Positions 16,034 through 24,578 of a stretch of DNA of 54,329 bases are shown here, piece by piece. The notes below the pieces were generated by a model, which saw nothing but the letters and a program-made list of their open reading frames with translations, made no database searches and was not told the origin of the DNA. A program made the position numbers and the translations under genes. The stretch comes from an uncultured Eubacteriales bacterium (GTDB taxonomy: Bacteria > Bacillota > Clostridia > Peptostreptococcales > Anaerovoracaceae): positions 1 through 54,329 of the forward strand of contig OMZI01000019.1 of the NCBI GenBank assembly GCA_900315485.1, read 5' to 3'. Each line of letters starts with the position of its first letter. Position 1 is the stretch's first letter.

Positions 16034-17044
16034 TTAACTTAATATCAGCTTTTTATTGCTCAGAAGGGATGCAATCATTTCCTTGTGTTCATTTACATCT
16101 GATAGTCTTGTAATCGTAGTTATACGCTTCCCGGCATCCTTGCTGCTGGCTCCACAGTGATAGATCTTCATCCCGACGGTATCATTATCAATTACTATAT
16201 ATCTGTCGTGTGTACGGTCTTTTGACCTGATGAAATCCACTCTTCTTGTCGGATGCTCCTTAAGGAAATCATTGTAATCCGAGAGTTTCAGTATTTTGAG
16301 CTTGTTGTCACTGATGATTGTAAGTTTCACACCCGGTTTCGCATGTACAAGATGATGCAGGGTTTTCACACCGATATAGTCATCAATGACGATAATAGAC
16401 TTCTTTGCGCTTTTATATATCTTCTGATATGCGACATCAGCCTTGAAAGGCTGTCCGTCAAGAATAAGTATCTCTTCGTTTTGGATTCCTTTATCAAACA
16501 GTTTAACGAAATCTGACAGGTCATCATGTGAGACCATCCTTTCTTCGATGCGTTTTATAGCCAGAGTATTATCAGCGGTTTGCGCAGAAATTGATAGTAA
16601 TTGCTGGTTAACTATAAGTGCAGGATTATCATTGACATAATCCTTCAAATACTTAAACATGCGAACCAGCTTGCGGCTTTGCTTTACCGCCAGATCACCC
16701 TTGAGAATAGTCATAAGCATGTAAATACCTTGCTCGGTAAATGCATATGGAAGAGTCCTGCGTCCACCCCAACTTGAAATCCGTTTTTCGGATTTCAAGT
16801 TGTTATACTCGTCTTTTGTAAGCTGAAAGCGGAACTCCTCTCCTTCAAACCGTTCTGCGTTATCCTTTACACGCTCATTCATCTTGCCGGTCGTATATCC
16901 ATATATTTCCGCAAGTTCAAAGTCGAGCATGACCTGGACCCCGCGTATGATGTATATCTTCTCTTTGAGCGAGCGTTCATCGACAAGTTCAACCGAGTTC
17001 GCTGCGGTCGTTTCTTCATTAATAGTGTCTGGCTTATTGCTCAT
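16034..17044 (-). CDS. ORF6N-domain protein with C-terminal PLD-like domain
   Basis: A 336-residue protein starting at ATG 17044 behind GGAAGGA. Residues ~10-130 are an ORF6N domain (I-Y-I-I-R-G-V-Q-V-M-L-D-F-E-L-A-E-I-Y-G, F-R-F-Q-L-T, A-F-T-E-Q-G-I-Y-M-L), a DNA-binding module common in phage and integrated elements. The C-terminal ~150 residues show I-I-V-I-D-D-Y-I-G and H-D-R-Y-I-V-I-D, which looks like a degenerate phospholipase D-type nuclease half-site (H-D-R in place of H-x-K). It is read in the same direction as the recombinase, 13 bases upstream of it, and is likely in its operon. Confidence 0.8.
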   Translation of the reverse strand: MSNKPDTINEETTAANSVELVDERSLKEKIYIIRGVQVMLDFELAEIYGYTTGKMNERVKDNAERFEGEEFRFQLTKDEYNNLKSEKRISSWGGRRTLPYAFTEQGIYMLMTILKGDLAVKQSRKLVRMFKYLKDYVNDNPALIVNQQLLSISAQTADNTLAIKRIEERMVSHDDLSDFVKLFDKGIQNEEILILDGQPFKADVAYQKIYKSAKKSIIVIDDYIGVKTLHHLVHAKPGVKLTIISDNKLKILKLSDYNDFLKEHPTRRVDFIRSKDRTHDRYIVIDNDTVGMKIYHCGASSKDAGKRITTITRLSDVNEHKEMIASLLSNKKLILS

Positions 17045-17177
17045 GGGATTCCTTCCAGGGTACAAATAGTACCCACATTCATTAAGCTTTTGCGACCTGT
17101 TTCGAGTTGTACGAATTACTATTACAACTCAGACTGACTGATCGTTGTAGTCAATTGCGTATTCCGACCTTGCAGGC

Positions 17178-17201
17178 CATTAAACTGACGTCAGTTTAAT
17201 G
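17178..17201. promoter_or_regulatory. Perfect 24-bp palindrome between two minus-strand genes
   Basis: CATTAAACTGAC at 17178-17189 is followed directly by its reverse complement, with no loop. A second inverted pair, GAGTTGT (17104-17110) and ACAACTC (17124-17130), lies nearby. Both sit upstream of the ORF6N/recombinase genes and downstream of the XRE regulator, so they are candidate operators; a terminator role for the first is also possible. Confidence 0.5.
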
Positions 17202-17235
17202 GGATTTTCCAAAGGGTTCAGAGGTTGCGCAAGTG

Positions 17236-17844
17236 TTACTCCTCGTTTCTTTTTTCGGTCTGTTTCTCTCTGTACAGCTGCAGGATCTTCAGAAGGTCTT
17301 CTTCGCTGTATATGGCGGTGTTGTCTCTTACTTCCATCGGTTTGCCTTGGGCCCCGGAGTCCATATTGTAATAGTAACCGTCCCTTTGTTCCGCATCCTC
17401 TCTGAGCATCGGATATTTATATCGCCACTCATCATACTCATCTTTGGATATGCTACCTGTCGTCAGCTTGTTTTTCATGACATACCATGCTCTGAGATCA
17501 TCGGCAAATTCCTTGTTGTATTTCGGATGGTTGATATCCTGCTTTAAGCATATATACCCATCAAGGACTGTAATGGTTAGTCCGTATAAATCTTCTATCT
17601 GAAAAAGGGTATGCATAAGACCGATCTTTGTGTCGATATCCGGGTTCTGAATAGCTTCCGGTGCAACATCAAAGATTTCCGCGAACTGCTCTATTACATC
17701 TTTCCTCGGCTCGCGCCGATTCCATTCATACTGAGCCACTCTGACATTGGTCGACTTCCCGGCAAAATCCATTGCTTCTCCGAGTTCTGCCTGTGTTAAT
17801 CCCTTGCGTCGTCTAAAATAACGAATCCTTTCTCCTGTTGACAT
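17236..17844 (-). CDS. XRE-family transcriptional regulator
   Basis: A 202-residue protein. The first ~65 residues are a helix-turn-helix domain (G-E-R-I-R-Y-F-R-R-R-K-G-L-T-Q-A-E-L-G-E-A...V-R-V-A-Q-Y-E-W-N-R-R-E-P). The rest is mixed polar/helical with no recognised domain, ending in a basic tail. I use ATG 17844, overlapped by AGAGAGGTGG, rather than GTG 17853. It faces away from the RepA-like operon, with the promoter at 17931 between them, and most likely controls element maintenance or excision. Confidence 0.85.
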   Translation of the reverse strand: MSTGERIRYFRRRKGLTQAELGEAMDFAGKSTNVRVAQYEWNRREPRKDVIEQFAEIFDVAPEAIQNPDIDTKIGLMHTLFQIEDLYGLTITVLDGYICLKQDINHPKYNKEFADDLRAWYVMKNKLTTGSISKDEYDEWRYKYPMLREDAEQRDGYYYNMDSGAQGKPMEVRDNTAIYSEEDLLKILQLYREKQTEKRNEE

Positions 17845-17930
17845 TTCAGCCACCTCTCTTTCTGAGGGGATTGTAGCATATTCTCAAAGCATATGCAAGA
17901 AAAATATAACAAAAAAGATTATACCAATGC

Positions 17931-17958
17931 TTGACTATGTCAGAAAAAGTTATATAAT
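17931..17958 (+). promoter_or_regulatory. Sigma-A promoter for the element's plus-strand operon
   Basis: TTGACT (17931-17936), 16-base spacer, TATAAT (17953-17958). It lies in the AT-rich divergent region between the XRE regulator and the first small gene at 18069; AATAGCTATT just downstream is a small palindrome that could be a repressor site. Confidence 0.7.
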
Positions 17959-18068
17959 GATCTACTTCCTAAAAAATAGCTATTAAAAACTATAGAAATA
18001 CATGGAGAGGCTAATGCCTTCCAGCAATGATGCAACTTATCACTTTGTAACACAGGAAAGGAGGTTTT

Positions 18069-18266
18069 ATGGAGCTAGCGGAAATACAGATAAGACAGTT
18101 TGTCAGAGCCATTATGCCGAAACTGTATGAGCTGCAGGCCTTATATAACTGGATCAATGAAATGGACAGTAAGAAGCCATATGAGCAGCAACACCAGCGA
18201 GGACATGGTCATGAGTCAATTAGGATCAAAAGGCTCAGACAGATAGAGCAAGCAAGGACGGCGTAA
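18069..18266 (+). CDS. Small helical protein of the element, 65 residues
   Basis: A strong AAAGGAGG precedes the ATG. The protein opens M-E-L-A-E-I-Q-I-R-Q-F-V, has an aromatic L-Y-N-W-I-N stretch, a His/Gln-rich linker and a basic end. No membrane segment. Small proteins of this kind precede replication genes in many integrated elements, but I do not recognise the family. Confidence 0.65.
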   Translation: MELAEIQIRQFVRAIMPKLYELQALYNWINEMDSKKPYEQQHQRGHGHESIRIKRLRQIEQARTA

Positions 18267-18296
18267 TTGAGAGAACGAGTGAGAGGAGGAGAGATC

Positions 18297-18461
18297 ATGG
18301 GAAAGATGACACCTATGAAAGCGATACGGGCTAAATGTCTTGACTGCAGCTGCGGCGAGAAAAAAGAAGTAAGACTATGCCCAATCGAATGGTGCCCGCT
18401 GTGGCCGTACAGGATGGGAAAACGTCCGGCAAATGATACAAACATCGATGAAAAGAATTGA
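18297..18461 (+). CDS. Cysteine-rich small protein of phage/ICE type
   Basis: A 54-residue protein with an AGGAGGAGAG site. It reads K-A-I-R-A-K-C-L-D-C-S-C-G, then V-R-L-C-P-I-E-W-C-P-L-W-P-Y-R-M-G-K. The cysteines probably bind a metal. Proteins with this C-x2-C...C-P-L-x-P-Y-R pattern are frequent in phage and integrative elements of Firmicutes and have no established function. Start chosen over the TTG at 18267 because of the ribosome binding site. Confidence 0.75.
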   Translation: MGKMTPMKAIRAKCLDCSCGEKKEVRLCPIEWCPLWPYRMGKRPANDTNIDEKN

Positions 18462-18562
18462 AAACAAAATAGTCGAGATAGCTAACGCTTTTTTATGAAA
18501 AACGCCCCTGAGACAGCAGTTTTTAAAAGGGGTATGGAAAGAACACAAATGGAGGTTAACGA

Positions 18563-19540
18563 ATGAAGGAAAACGATTACAAACTTATCAATATGAACGA
18601 TGTGGAGATAGAACAGGTCGAATGGCTCTGGGAAGGATATATCCCGGTCGGCAAGCTTACGATTCTGCAGGGAGATTCAGGCAAGGGGAAGACCATGGCA
18701 ATGCTCAATCTGATCGCAGCTTTCACTACGGGGCGGGATCTTCTTGATCCGCCGGGCAGCCCACAGATTAGAGAACCTATCAACGTCATCTATCAGACAG
18801 CCGAGGACGGACTCGCCGATACTGTCAAGCCAAGACTCGTTGCAGCCGGAGCAGACTGCAGCAGAGTCTCGGTCATTGATGAAGGGGAGAGGATGCTCAG
18901 CATGACAGATGAAAGATTGATCTGGGCGATCAGAGAGACGGATGCGGGGCTGGTGGTGCTTGATCCGATCCAGGCATATCTTGGAGAGAATGTGGATATG
19001 CACAGGGCAAATGAAGTCAGACCGAGATTGAAGCACCTTGGAGACATTGCTGCCGTAAACAGCTGCGGCATGGTGCTGATCGGGCATCTGAACAAGAAAG
19101 ATTCAGGTAAACCCGAATACAGAGGCCTTGGATCGATCGACTTCACTGCTGCAGCACGCAGCGTGATCCTGTGCGCAGAGTCTCCGCGCGACAGAGACGT
19201 GCGAGTATTGGCATCAACAAAGTGCTCACTTACTTATCCGCCTGACCCGGTCGCGTTTCGCCTGAGCAAGGAGAGAGGCTTCGAGTGGGAAGGCACTTAC
19301 GATATCACGGCGGAGGAATTATTGCAGAGCACGAGAGTCAAAGGACAGAAGACGATAGCGGCAAAAGAGTTTCTCGCATCAGAGCTCCCTGAACCTGGCG
19401 AGTATATCCCAAGTACCGAGCTTATGGAGAAAGCAAAAGAGAAGAAGATCGCTGAGAAGACACTGCGCAATGCGATGAAGGATCTCGGTATCACATCACA
19501 TAAAGAAGCGGACAGGTGGTACACGGGGTATGCAGTCTGA
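18563..19540 (+). CDS. RepA-like AAA/RecA-fold ATPase
   Basis: A 325-residue protein preceded by GGAGG. The Walker A motif is G-D-S-G-K-G-K-T near residue 37, Walker B is L-V-V-L-D-P-I near residue 136, and the sensor region is L-I-G-H-L-N-K near 172 followed by G-S-I-D-F-T-A-A-A-R-S. The last ~70 residues look like a winged helix. This matches hexameric plasmid-type RepA/AAA_25 helicases of phage and IMEs. It probably unwinds DNA during element replication or transfer. The candidate origin region follows it directly. Confidence 0.85.
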   Translation: MKENDYKLINMNDVEIEQVEWLWEGYIPVGKLTILQGDSGKGKTMAMLNLIAAFTTGRDLLDPPGSPQIREPINVIYQTAEDGLADTVKPRLVAAGADCSRVSVIDEGERMLSMTDERLIWAIRETDAGLVVLDPIQAYLGENVDMHRANEVRPRLKHLGDIAAVNSCGMVLIGHLNKKDSGKPEYRGLGSIDFTAAARSVILCAESPRDRDVRVLASTKCSLTYPPDPVAFRLSKERGFEWEGTYDITAEELLQSTRVKGQKTIAAKEFLASELPEPGEYIPSTELMEKAKEKKIAEKTLRNAMKDLGITSHKEADRWYTGYAV

Positions 19541-19553
19541 TCCATGCGATGAA

Positions 19554-19726
19554 GATGGCAAGATGGTAAGGCGGTACTTCTGAGCTGATGCTGGCATCTT
19601 ACCGGCTATTAACAGGTTGCTGCCAAATTGCCATGTTGCCATCTTGCCGCCTTAAGAGGCCTCGCCGATTGAGAGCGAAATACACCCATCGCACAAACCT
19701 TATGGTTTGTACTCTGTGAATTTCGC
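19554..19726. other. Candidate origin region (iterons plus oriT-like hairpin)
   Basis: Four direct 8-bp repeats of the TTGCCA type (CTGCCAAA, TTGCCATG, TTGCCATC, TTGCCGCC) lie at 19620-19651. Two inverted relatives, GATGGCAA and GATGGTAA, lie at 19554-19569. Further on, ACAAACC (19693-19699) and GGTTTGT (19704-19710) form a perfect hairpin, nested inside GCGAAAT (19675) and ATTTCGC (19720). The region lies between the ATPase and relaxase genes, where oriV and oriT are expected. I could not identify a nic site with confidence. Confidence 0.5.
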
Positions 19727-19782
19727 CTCGCGGGGCGACGCCTTCCCGCGCAGGTAATACAGAAAATGGAGGGAAATAGTAT

Positions 19783-20853
19783 ATGAGAAGAGCAAGTTAT
19801 ATAAGACACGAGAAACTACCGGATCTTATGGGCAGGATAAATTATATAAGCAGCGGCGAGGAACAGGAGCATCTTTATGCGGTTTATCAGACTCAGCCGG
19901 ACGAATACTGGAGAGAACTCGCAAAGGAAAATCGTGACAGTTTCTTCAGATCCGGCACAAGTGGAACGTGCATCGAGGCCAGAGAATTTATCATCGCTCT
20001 GCCGGAAGTCTACTACAAATACGGCTGGGATCCGGATAAAGTGTTGAAGCACTTTGTGAAATCTTTCAGAAAAGAGTACGGTGCTGAATGCATTGCCGCT
20101 CTCCATCACAATCATGATATGAACAATTATCACATCCATCTGATCTATTCTGAGAGAGAAAAACTGGAAGAACCGGTGATGAAAATAGCGACCAGGAATA
20201 TGTATTTTGATCCGAATGGCCGCCATCTGAGGACTAAAAAAGAGGCGACTGCAGACGGCAAGCTGTTGCCGGGATATACGATGATAGCCAAAGGAGAAGT
20301 ATACGAGCAGCACCTATTTGATAAGAAAAGCGCTGTCTTCAAGCAGAAAAACTTCACAACTCAGGCAAAGCATTTCTTCACTGACCTGATGAACCAGCCG
20401 TTGAGAGATGATCAGAAGCTACAGGTTTTTCCTAAGAACAGTCCTTACCTAGCAACGAAAAAGATAGGAAATAACAACCCAAAGGCAGATGAGATCAGAA
20501 GAACCAATGATCTAAGAAGACGCTGGAACAATCAGGTGGATCATGCGCTTAAGCGTGGTGCGCCACCAGAGAGCCTGCTGACTGTCAAAAGCGAGTTGAT
20601 ATCCAAGCCTGTAGCTGAATCGATCAATGAGTCCGGTGGGAAGAGGGATCCTGATAAATATGACAGCATCCTTATAAAAGCTGTACTTATAATCACAGAA
20701 ATGTGCAGGTCACTAAGTAAATATGGACCTGAAACATGGGTCGAAGCATGGGGCAATGCACTTGAAAAACTGATGCAGTATGCTATTGAAAGAGTTGGTC
20801 TTAGGATAAATGATCCGGTGAAAGGTTTACGAATTGATAGGGGCGCAAGATAG
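19783..20853 (+). CDS. MobA/MobL (MobQ-type) relaxase
   Basis: A 356-residue protein preceded by GGAGGG. The relaxase core is visible: a Tyr-containing N terminus, then C-I-A-A-L-H-H-N-H-D-M-N-N-Y-H-I-H-L-I-Y-S-E-R, the histidine motif that binds the catalytic metal. It nicks oriT and leads DNA into a recipient cell through a helper's secretion channel. The C-terminal ~80 residues are repeated almost intact at 23064-23309, evidence of a second related element. The family name is from motif reading; other relaxase classes are less likely. Confidence 0.82.
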   Translation: MRRASYIRHEKLPDLMGRINYISSGEEQEHLYAVYQTQPDEYWRELAKENRDSFFRSGTSGTCIEAREFIIALPEVYYKYGWDPDKVLKHFVKSFRKEYGAECIAALHHNHDMNNYHIHLIYSEREKLEEPVMKIATRNMYFDPNGRHLRTKKEATADGKLLPGYTMIAKGEVYEQHLFDKKSAVFKQKNFTTQAKHFFTDLMNQPLRDDQKLQVFPKNSPYLATKKIGNNNPKADEIRRTNDLRRRWNNQVDHALKRGAPPESLLTVKSELISKPVAESINESGGKRDPDKYDSILIKAVLIITEMCRSLSKYGPETWVEAWGNALEKLMQYAIERVGLRINDPVKGLRIDRGAR

Positions 20854-20875
20854 TCAGCCAAGCCTCGTCATGATG

Positions 20876-20910
20876 AAAAGTACCGGGGACAAACGATCCC
20901 CGGTACTTTT
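20876..20910. terminator. Strong bidirectional terminator after the relaxase
   Basis: A perfect 14-bp stem, AAAAGTACCGGGGA with TCCCCGGTACTTTT, and a 7-base loop. A-run and T-run on either side make it work in both directions, between the relaxase and the oppositely oriented sigma/anti-sigma remnant. The same structure, with one mismatch, recurs at 23332. Confidence 0.85.
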
Positions 20911-20940
20911 GTATGAGAAGACGCGAATCAAATACTTTCG

Positions 20941-21240
20941 TCAACAACAAAACTGTCGATGATTGAATGGAGCTGTTCCATTGAGAGCTACCCGGTTTAT
21001 AGCAATGTAGGCACCGTTCTTTTCCATGTATACAACAATAAGAGGGCTGGTCTGATCACGGAAGACAATGAGTTCGTACTCGCCATATGATTCTTTGCTG
21101 ATGTCAAAGCCTTCGTTGTCTGCATATACGATACTATCTTTGCTGATGCTTTGCTGCGCTTGTCTTATATTTGTCAGAAATAAGCTCTGCAAAGTCCTTA
21201 ATGATTGAAACAAGAAATGAAATAATGGATTCCTTCTGTG
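20941..21240 (-). pseudogene. Deleted copy of the sigma factor / DUF4367-type operon
   Basis: On the minus strand, the first ~21 codons of a sigma gene can be read (I-I-S-F-L-V-S-I-I-K-D-F-A-E-L-I-S-D-K-Y-K), but the start ATG has become ATT. It then joins a frame encoding D-N-E-G-F-D-I-S-K-E and Y-E-L-I-V-F-R-D-Q-T-S-P-L, the C-terminal part of the partner gene. The intact operon is at 23385-24578. More than 1 kb is missing between the two parts. The flanking 5' region also matches that upstream of 24578. The rest of 20854-21404 holds no other gene. Confidence 0.8.
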
Positions 21241-21404
21241 AGATAGTGATTTTGTTATAGTATGCGAAAAATGATTAATTCAAACTAGGTCACTATTTAT
21301 GAATTGTAGGGATTTATTAAATAGAGAGACAAGCACTTTTTCAGATTCCGAATATTCTCCAAAAGATACAAAGAAAATCGCATGAATCATGTCACATCTA
21401 TAGG

Positions 21405-21812
21405 GTGGTGCTAATGATGAGTGCAGTGACATTCGCCGCTGACCTAGAGACAGCTGTGACAGCGGATGATGCACTTCAAGAGGTTGCAGAAGTTAATACC
21501 GAAAAAGTGTCATTTGATCGCAATTCAGGAAGCGTGGAGATTGTAATAACTGCGGAAGGTATTGATGGTGATGGGAACTTTTGTATAAAAACGCCACGGA
21601 CAAATATGACGCTGTCAGGTGGAATAATTGAAGACTGTAACATGAAAAGTGATTCAAAAAAGCTTCCAAGCATTGCTGTATACGGATATGCAAAAAAGAA
21701 TTCTTGGAAGGGTAGCACATTGGAAATCGGCATAGGGTGTGAGGCAACTGGAAAAATAAAGACATATAAAGGAACTTGCACAGTCTATAAGGCTGATGGT
21801 ATAACAAAATAG
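21405..21812 (+). CDS. Probable exported protein with shortened signal peptide
   Basis: A 135-residue frame beginning at GTG, with M-S-A-V-T-F-A-A before the mature-looking D-L-E-T-A. This is a signal-peptide h-region and cleavage site, but the basic n-region is absent. The remainder is a beta-rich single domain (V-S-F-D-R-N-S-G-S-V-E-I-V-I, C-I-K-T-P-R, G-Y-A-K-K-N-S-W-K-G). The frame is open further upstream without a start. It lies just right of the first element's end, so its true 5' end may have been replaced by the insertion. Function unknown. Confidence 0.5.
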   Translation: MVLMMSAVTFAADLETAVTADDALQEVAEVNTEKVSFDRNSGSVEIVITAEGIDGDGNFCIKTPRTNMTLSGGIIEDCNMKSDSKKLPSIAVYGYAKKNSWKGSTLEIGIGCEATGKIKTYKGTCTVYKADGITK

Positions 21813-21994
21813 CTTCGAAGACTTTTTTGATGACAAATAATTCTGGCACGAAATATATGGTGAGACAGTATTTTTTTGGAATGGGGAAAAGCAAATCCTG
21901 CAAAGTGAAACTTAGCAACTTAACAGTTATAGACATATACGGCAGGAGCTCATCTATGACTCCAATATGGACAGGTGTGTTCAGGAAGTAAATA

Positions 21995-22705
21995 ATGTTA
22001 GTACAAATTCCATTAAATGAAATTAACAACGATGGGAAGGATTCTGGTATTACTATCGATCCTATGAATTGTAATGACAATTTGCAAAGATGCTATGGAG
22101 ATGAAGTAATACTCCGAATTATTAACGAAAACATAGGAGTTCAAATATCACTAGCGGATATAATTTTAACATGTAGCAGTGAAGATGATTACGAATCTCA
22201 AATATCTTATTTTTACCCGGTCGAGGGAGAAAAGAAAAGCAATTCAGTTGTCATGGCAATTTTTAGAGCCGTACATAAAGTTTATGATAAAAGCGGGCGC
22301 ATTATTGCATACGAAGTGTACTCGCCTACATCACAAGCCTGTAAACTGTTCAAAAATGCTTATGATAGGAAAATGCTAGACAAATGGATATATGTTTTCT
22401 ATTCCAAGGGAATAGCAGAAGACTGTACTGATATAGGATTATTCAGATATAATCCCAAAAACAAGTCTCGATTAAGAATAGCGATGATGAAAAATGAAAG
22501 ATTTTTCAGATACATTTTGAATGCAGGAGATTATGGGGTAACATTGCCGGGACTGCAGATTTCTCAGTATAATCTTTCCGAAATTGATCAAGTACCCTTT
22601 ATCGATGAAGTTGCTTCAATTGCCAATAATCTTTATGTAATTGTATTTCGAAAAGAAAAAGCAAACGGGAGTTATTACTACGGAAAGATGTTAACATGGG
22701 ATTAA
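21995..22705 (+). CDS. Hypothetical protein, 236 residues
   Basis: A soluble-looking protein in AT-rich DNA with no signal peptide or membrane segment. It has a repeated alternation of hydrophobic strands and charged turns, with S-G-R-I-I-A-Y-E-V-Y-S-P-T-S-Q-A in the middle and G-D-Y-G-V-T-L-P-G-L later. I do not recognise a family. Base composition clearly differs from the chromosomal genes on either side, so it is probably cargo brought in with the mobile elements. The ribosome binding site (GGAAG, short spacing) is weak. Confidence 0.6.
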   Translation: MLVQIPLNEINNDGKDSGITIDPMNCNDNLQRCYGDEVILRIINENIGVQISLADIILTCSSEDDYESQISYFYPVEGEKKSNSVVMAIFRAVHKVYDKSGRIIAYEVYSPTSQACKLFKNAYDRKMLDKWIYVFYSKGIAEDCTDIGLFRYNPKNKSRLRIAMMKNERFFRYILNAGDYGVTLPGLQISQYNLSEIDQVPFIDEVASIANNLYVIVFRKEKANGSYYYGKMLTWD

Positions 22706-23063
22706 TGTTTAGACAAAGATGAGTGTTTAATCGCAATATAAAAGCTGCTGTAGCACAAAGACATTGGTTTAGTGGCGTTGTGATTCGGCCGTTTTTATTC
22801 AGTTGCGCTCTCACACTAATCCGCTTCTTTATCAGAAAAAAGTGATTCGTTTATCAACACTGTCATACGTGATAATGATAATACTGAAGGAAGAAAGAAA
22901 AATAACAGCTTTCACCGCTAGCGGACAGAACTGGGGAGCTTTGAAAAAGGAGATCCAGTTCCGATCACGAGCCAGAGATGACAACATTATTAGTGCATCA
23001 GTAAACGCCCGCCGAAAGGTGTTGGTGTAAATATGGTAAATAGATAATCGAAGGGCTGAGTAA

Positions 23064-23309
23064 CCGGCAGCAGAGTCGATCAGGGAAGCCGGCGGCATAA
23101 GCGATCCCGGAAAATACAACAGCATACTTGTAAGAGCGGTAGCGATAGAAGCTGAAATGTGCAGACTCCTTAGCAGACAGGGAAGAGAGACCTGGGCAGA
23201 AGAATGGGGCAATGCTCTTGAAAAACTGATGCAGTATGCTATTGAGAGAATTGGACTTAGGATAAATGATCCAGTCAAAGAGTTACGAACTGATAGAGGC
23301 GCAAGATAG
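23064..23309 (+). pseudogene. C-terminal remnant of a second MobA/MobL relaxase
   Basis: The last 81 codons before TAG read A-E-S-I-R-E-A-G-G...Y-N-S-I-L-V-R-A-V...E-E-W-G-N-A-L-E-K-L-M-Q-Y-A-I-E-R and match the C terminus of the relaxase at 19783 very closely. Upstream the frame has a stop and the catalytic part is absent; 22706-23063 shows no gene. It marks the left side of what remains of a second element. Confidence 0.8.
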
Positions 23310-23331
23310 TCAGCCAAGCCTCGTCATGATG

Positions 23332-23367
23332 AAAAGTACCGAGGACAAAACAATCCCCGGTACTTTT
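23332..23367. terminator. Second copy of the bidirectional terminator
   Basis: AAAAGTACCGAGGA pairs with TCCCCGGTACTTTT with a single mismatch. It is the duplicate of the structure at 20876 and separates the relaxase remnant from the DUF4367-type gene. Confidence 0.8.
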
Positions 23368-23384
23368 GTATGAGAAGGCGCAAA

Positions 23385-24038
23385 TCAAATACTTTCATCA
23401 ACAACCAAACTGTCGATGATTGAATGGATCTGTTCCATTGAGAGCTGACCGGTTATGGCAATATATGTACCGTTTTTCTCCATGTATACAACAATAAGAG
23501 GACTGGTCTGATCACGGAAGACAATGAGTTCATACTCGCTATATATTTCTTTGCTGATGTCATAGCCTTCGTTGTCTTGATATACTATGCCATCTTTATT
23601 TATGCTTTCCTCTATTGTGTATTCCCGATCGTCATCGTCATGTGTATATGTGTAGAAAACAATTGAATCATTTAGATTCACTGTATCACTGTAGCTGTAA
23701 TGGTCGGCAATGTATTCAGGACGATAGAAGCAGGTGCCGTTCTCCTCGTCAAGACTTGTTATAACAATGAAGCCGTCTTTTATGTCAAATTTATAGTTGA
23801 AGATCTGAAGACCTAAAGCGGAGCAAACAACAACAGTCAGCGACATTATGAGGATCATCGCTGCACACAGTATTAACGTTCGCCTTGCAATGCGTTTTGT
23901 CGAACGAGTGCGAACAGGGAAATATGTTTCTGCCTGCATGACTCTGTCATCGGAACTAAAATAGCGGGCATGCAAATCAAACATTTTGCGGCCATATTCA
24001 GTCAGTATCTTCTCTGCTTCAGCTGTTTCTTTTGACAT
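23385..24038 (-). CDS. Membrane protein with DUF4367-like domain, probable anti-sigma partner
   Basis: A 217-residue single-pass protein: a soluble N-terminal ~60 residues, a transmembrane segment near 57-78 (T-L-I-L-C-A-A-M-I-L-I-M-S-L-T-V-V-V), then an external domain ending Y-E-L-I-V-F-R-D-Q...V-V-Y-M-E-K-N-G-T-Y-I-A-I-T-G. That last block is characteristic of DUF4367. Its ATG follows the stop of the sigma factor without a gap. Gene order and topology fit a membrane anti-sigma factor, but it lacks a recognisable zinc-binding anti-sigma motif, so this role is inferred. Confidence 0.75.
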   Translation of the reverse strand: MSKETAEAEKILTEYGRKMFDLHARYFSSDDRVMQAETYFPVRTRSTKRIARRTLILCAAMILIMSLTVVVCSALGLQIFNYKFDIKDGFIVITSLDEENGTCFYRPEYIADHYSYSDTVNLNDSIVFYTYTHDDDDREYTIEESINKDGIVYQDNEGYDISKEIYSEYELIVFRDQTSPLIVVYMEKNGTYIAITGQLSMEQIHSIIDSLVVDESI

Positions 24039-24578
24039 TCACACTTTCTCCCTGCTTAGAATCTCTGCAAGTTTTGTCTTTATCCGTTCCATGCGTTTTC
24101 TTAGTGTTTGGGGATTGATGCCCATAAGTTCAGATATTTCTTTGTAATTGTAGCCTGCACCATAGAAATAACATATGAGATCACGGTCTTCATTGCTGAG
24201 TTGTTTAAGGGCATCGGCGACTTCTTCGGAGAAGCCATATTCATCTTTGAATGCATCAATATCCGGCTGCCCTTCTATATTAATAAATCCCTCTACATCA
24301 GAAAATGTGACATCAGAGTCATGTTTTGCCTGCTGCTTGCGTATTTTTAAGGCGGCATTCTTAGTGACTGTGTATATATAGTTTCTCGCATCCGCAGAAT
24401 TGAGATCCGTTATTTTCCGCTGATTCCTGTGAACGGATAGCAGGGCATCCTGAACTGCCTCTTCGGCGTCCTCTCTGCTGCCGGTTATCTTAAGCGAGAG
24501 CTTCATCATCATCGCCTTATATTTATCAGATACGATTTCTGCAAAATCTTTTACAACTGAAACCAGAAATGAAATCAT
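24039..24578 (-). CDS. ECF-type RNA polymerase sigma factor
   Basis: A 179-residue sigma-70 family protein. Region 2 is K-L-S-L-K-I-T-G-S-R-E-D-A-E-E-A-V-Q-D-A-L-L-S-V. Region 4 is L-K-Q-L-S-N-E-D-R-D-L-I-C-Y-F-Y-G-A-G-Y-N-Y-K-E-I-S-E-L-M-G-I, ending in a helix-turn-helix. There is no region 1 or 3, as expected of ECF factors. It is immediately followed by its likely membrane partner. An AGGAGG-type site precedes ATG 24578. A degraded second copy lies at 20941-21240, so this operon appears to be cargo of the mobilizable element family. Confidence 0.88.
   Translation of the reverse strand: MISFLVSVVKDFAEIVSDKYKAMMMKLSLKITGSREDAEEAVQDALLSVHRNQRKITDLNSADARNYIYTVTKNAALKIRKQQAKHDSDVTFSDVEGFINIEGQPDIDAFKDEYGFSEEVADALKQLSNEDRDLICYFYGAGYNYKEISELMGINPQTLRKRMERIKTKLAEILSREKV

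Larger units (their letters stand above)
14500..21335. mobile_element. Integrative mobilizable element (serine recombinase, RepA-like ATPase, MobA/MobL relaxase)
   Basis: The block holds a large serine recombinase, ORF6N protein and XRE regulator on the minus strand. On the plus strand it holds two small proteins, a RepA-like ATPase, an iteron/hairpin region and a relaxase. No type IV secretion genes are present, so it could only be mobilised by a helper. The right limit is set near 21335 because similarity to the second copy (to about 24690) fades there. Exact attachment sites were not found; serine recombinase core sites are short. Confidence 0.7.
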
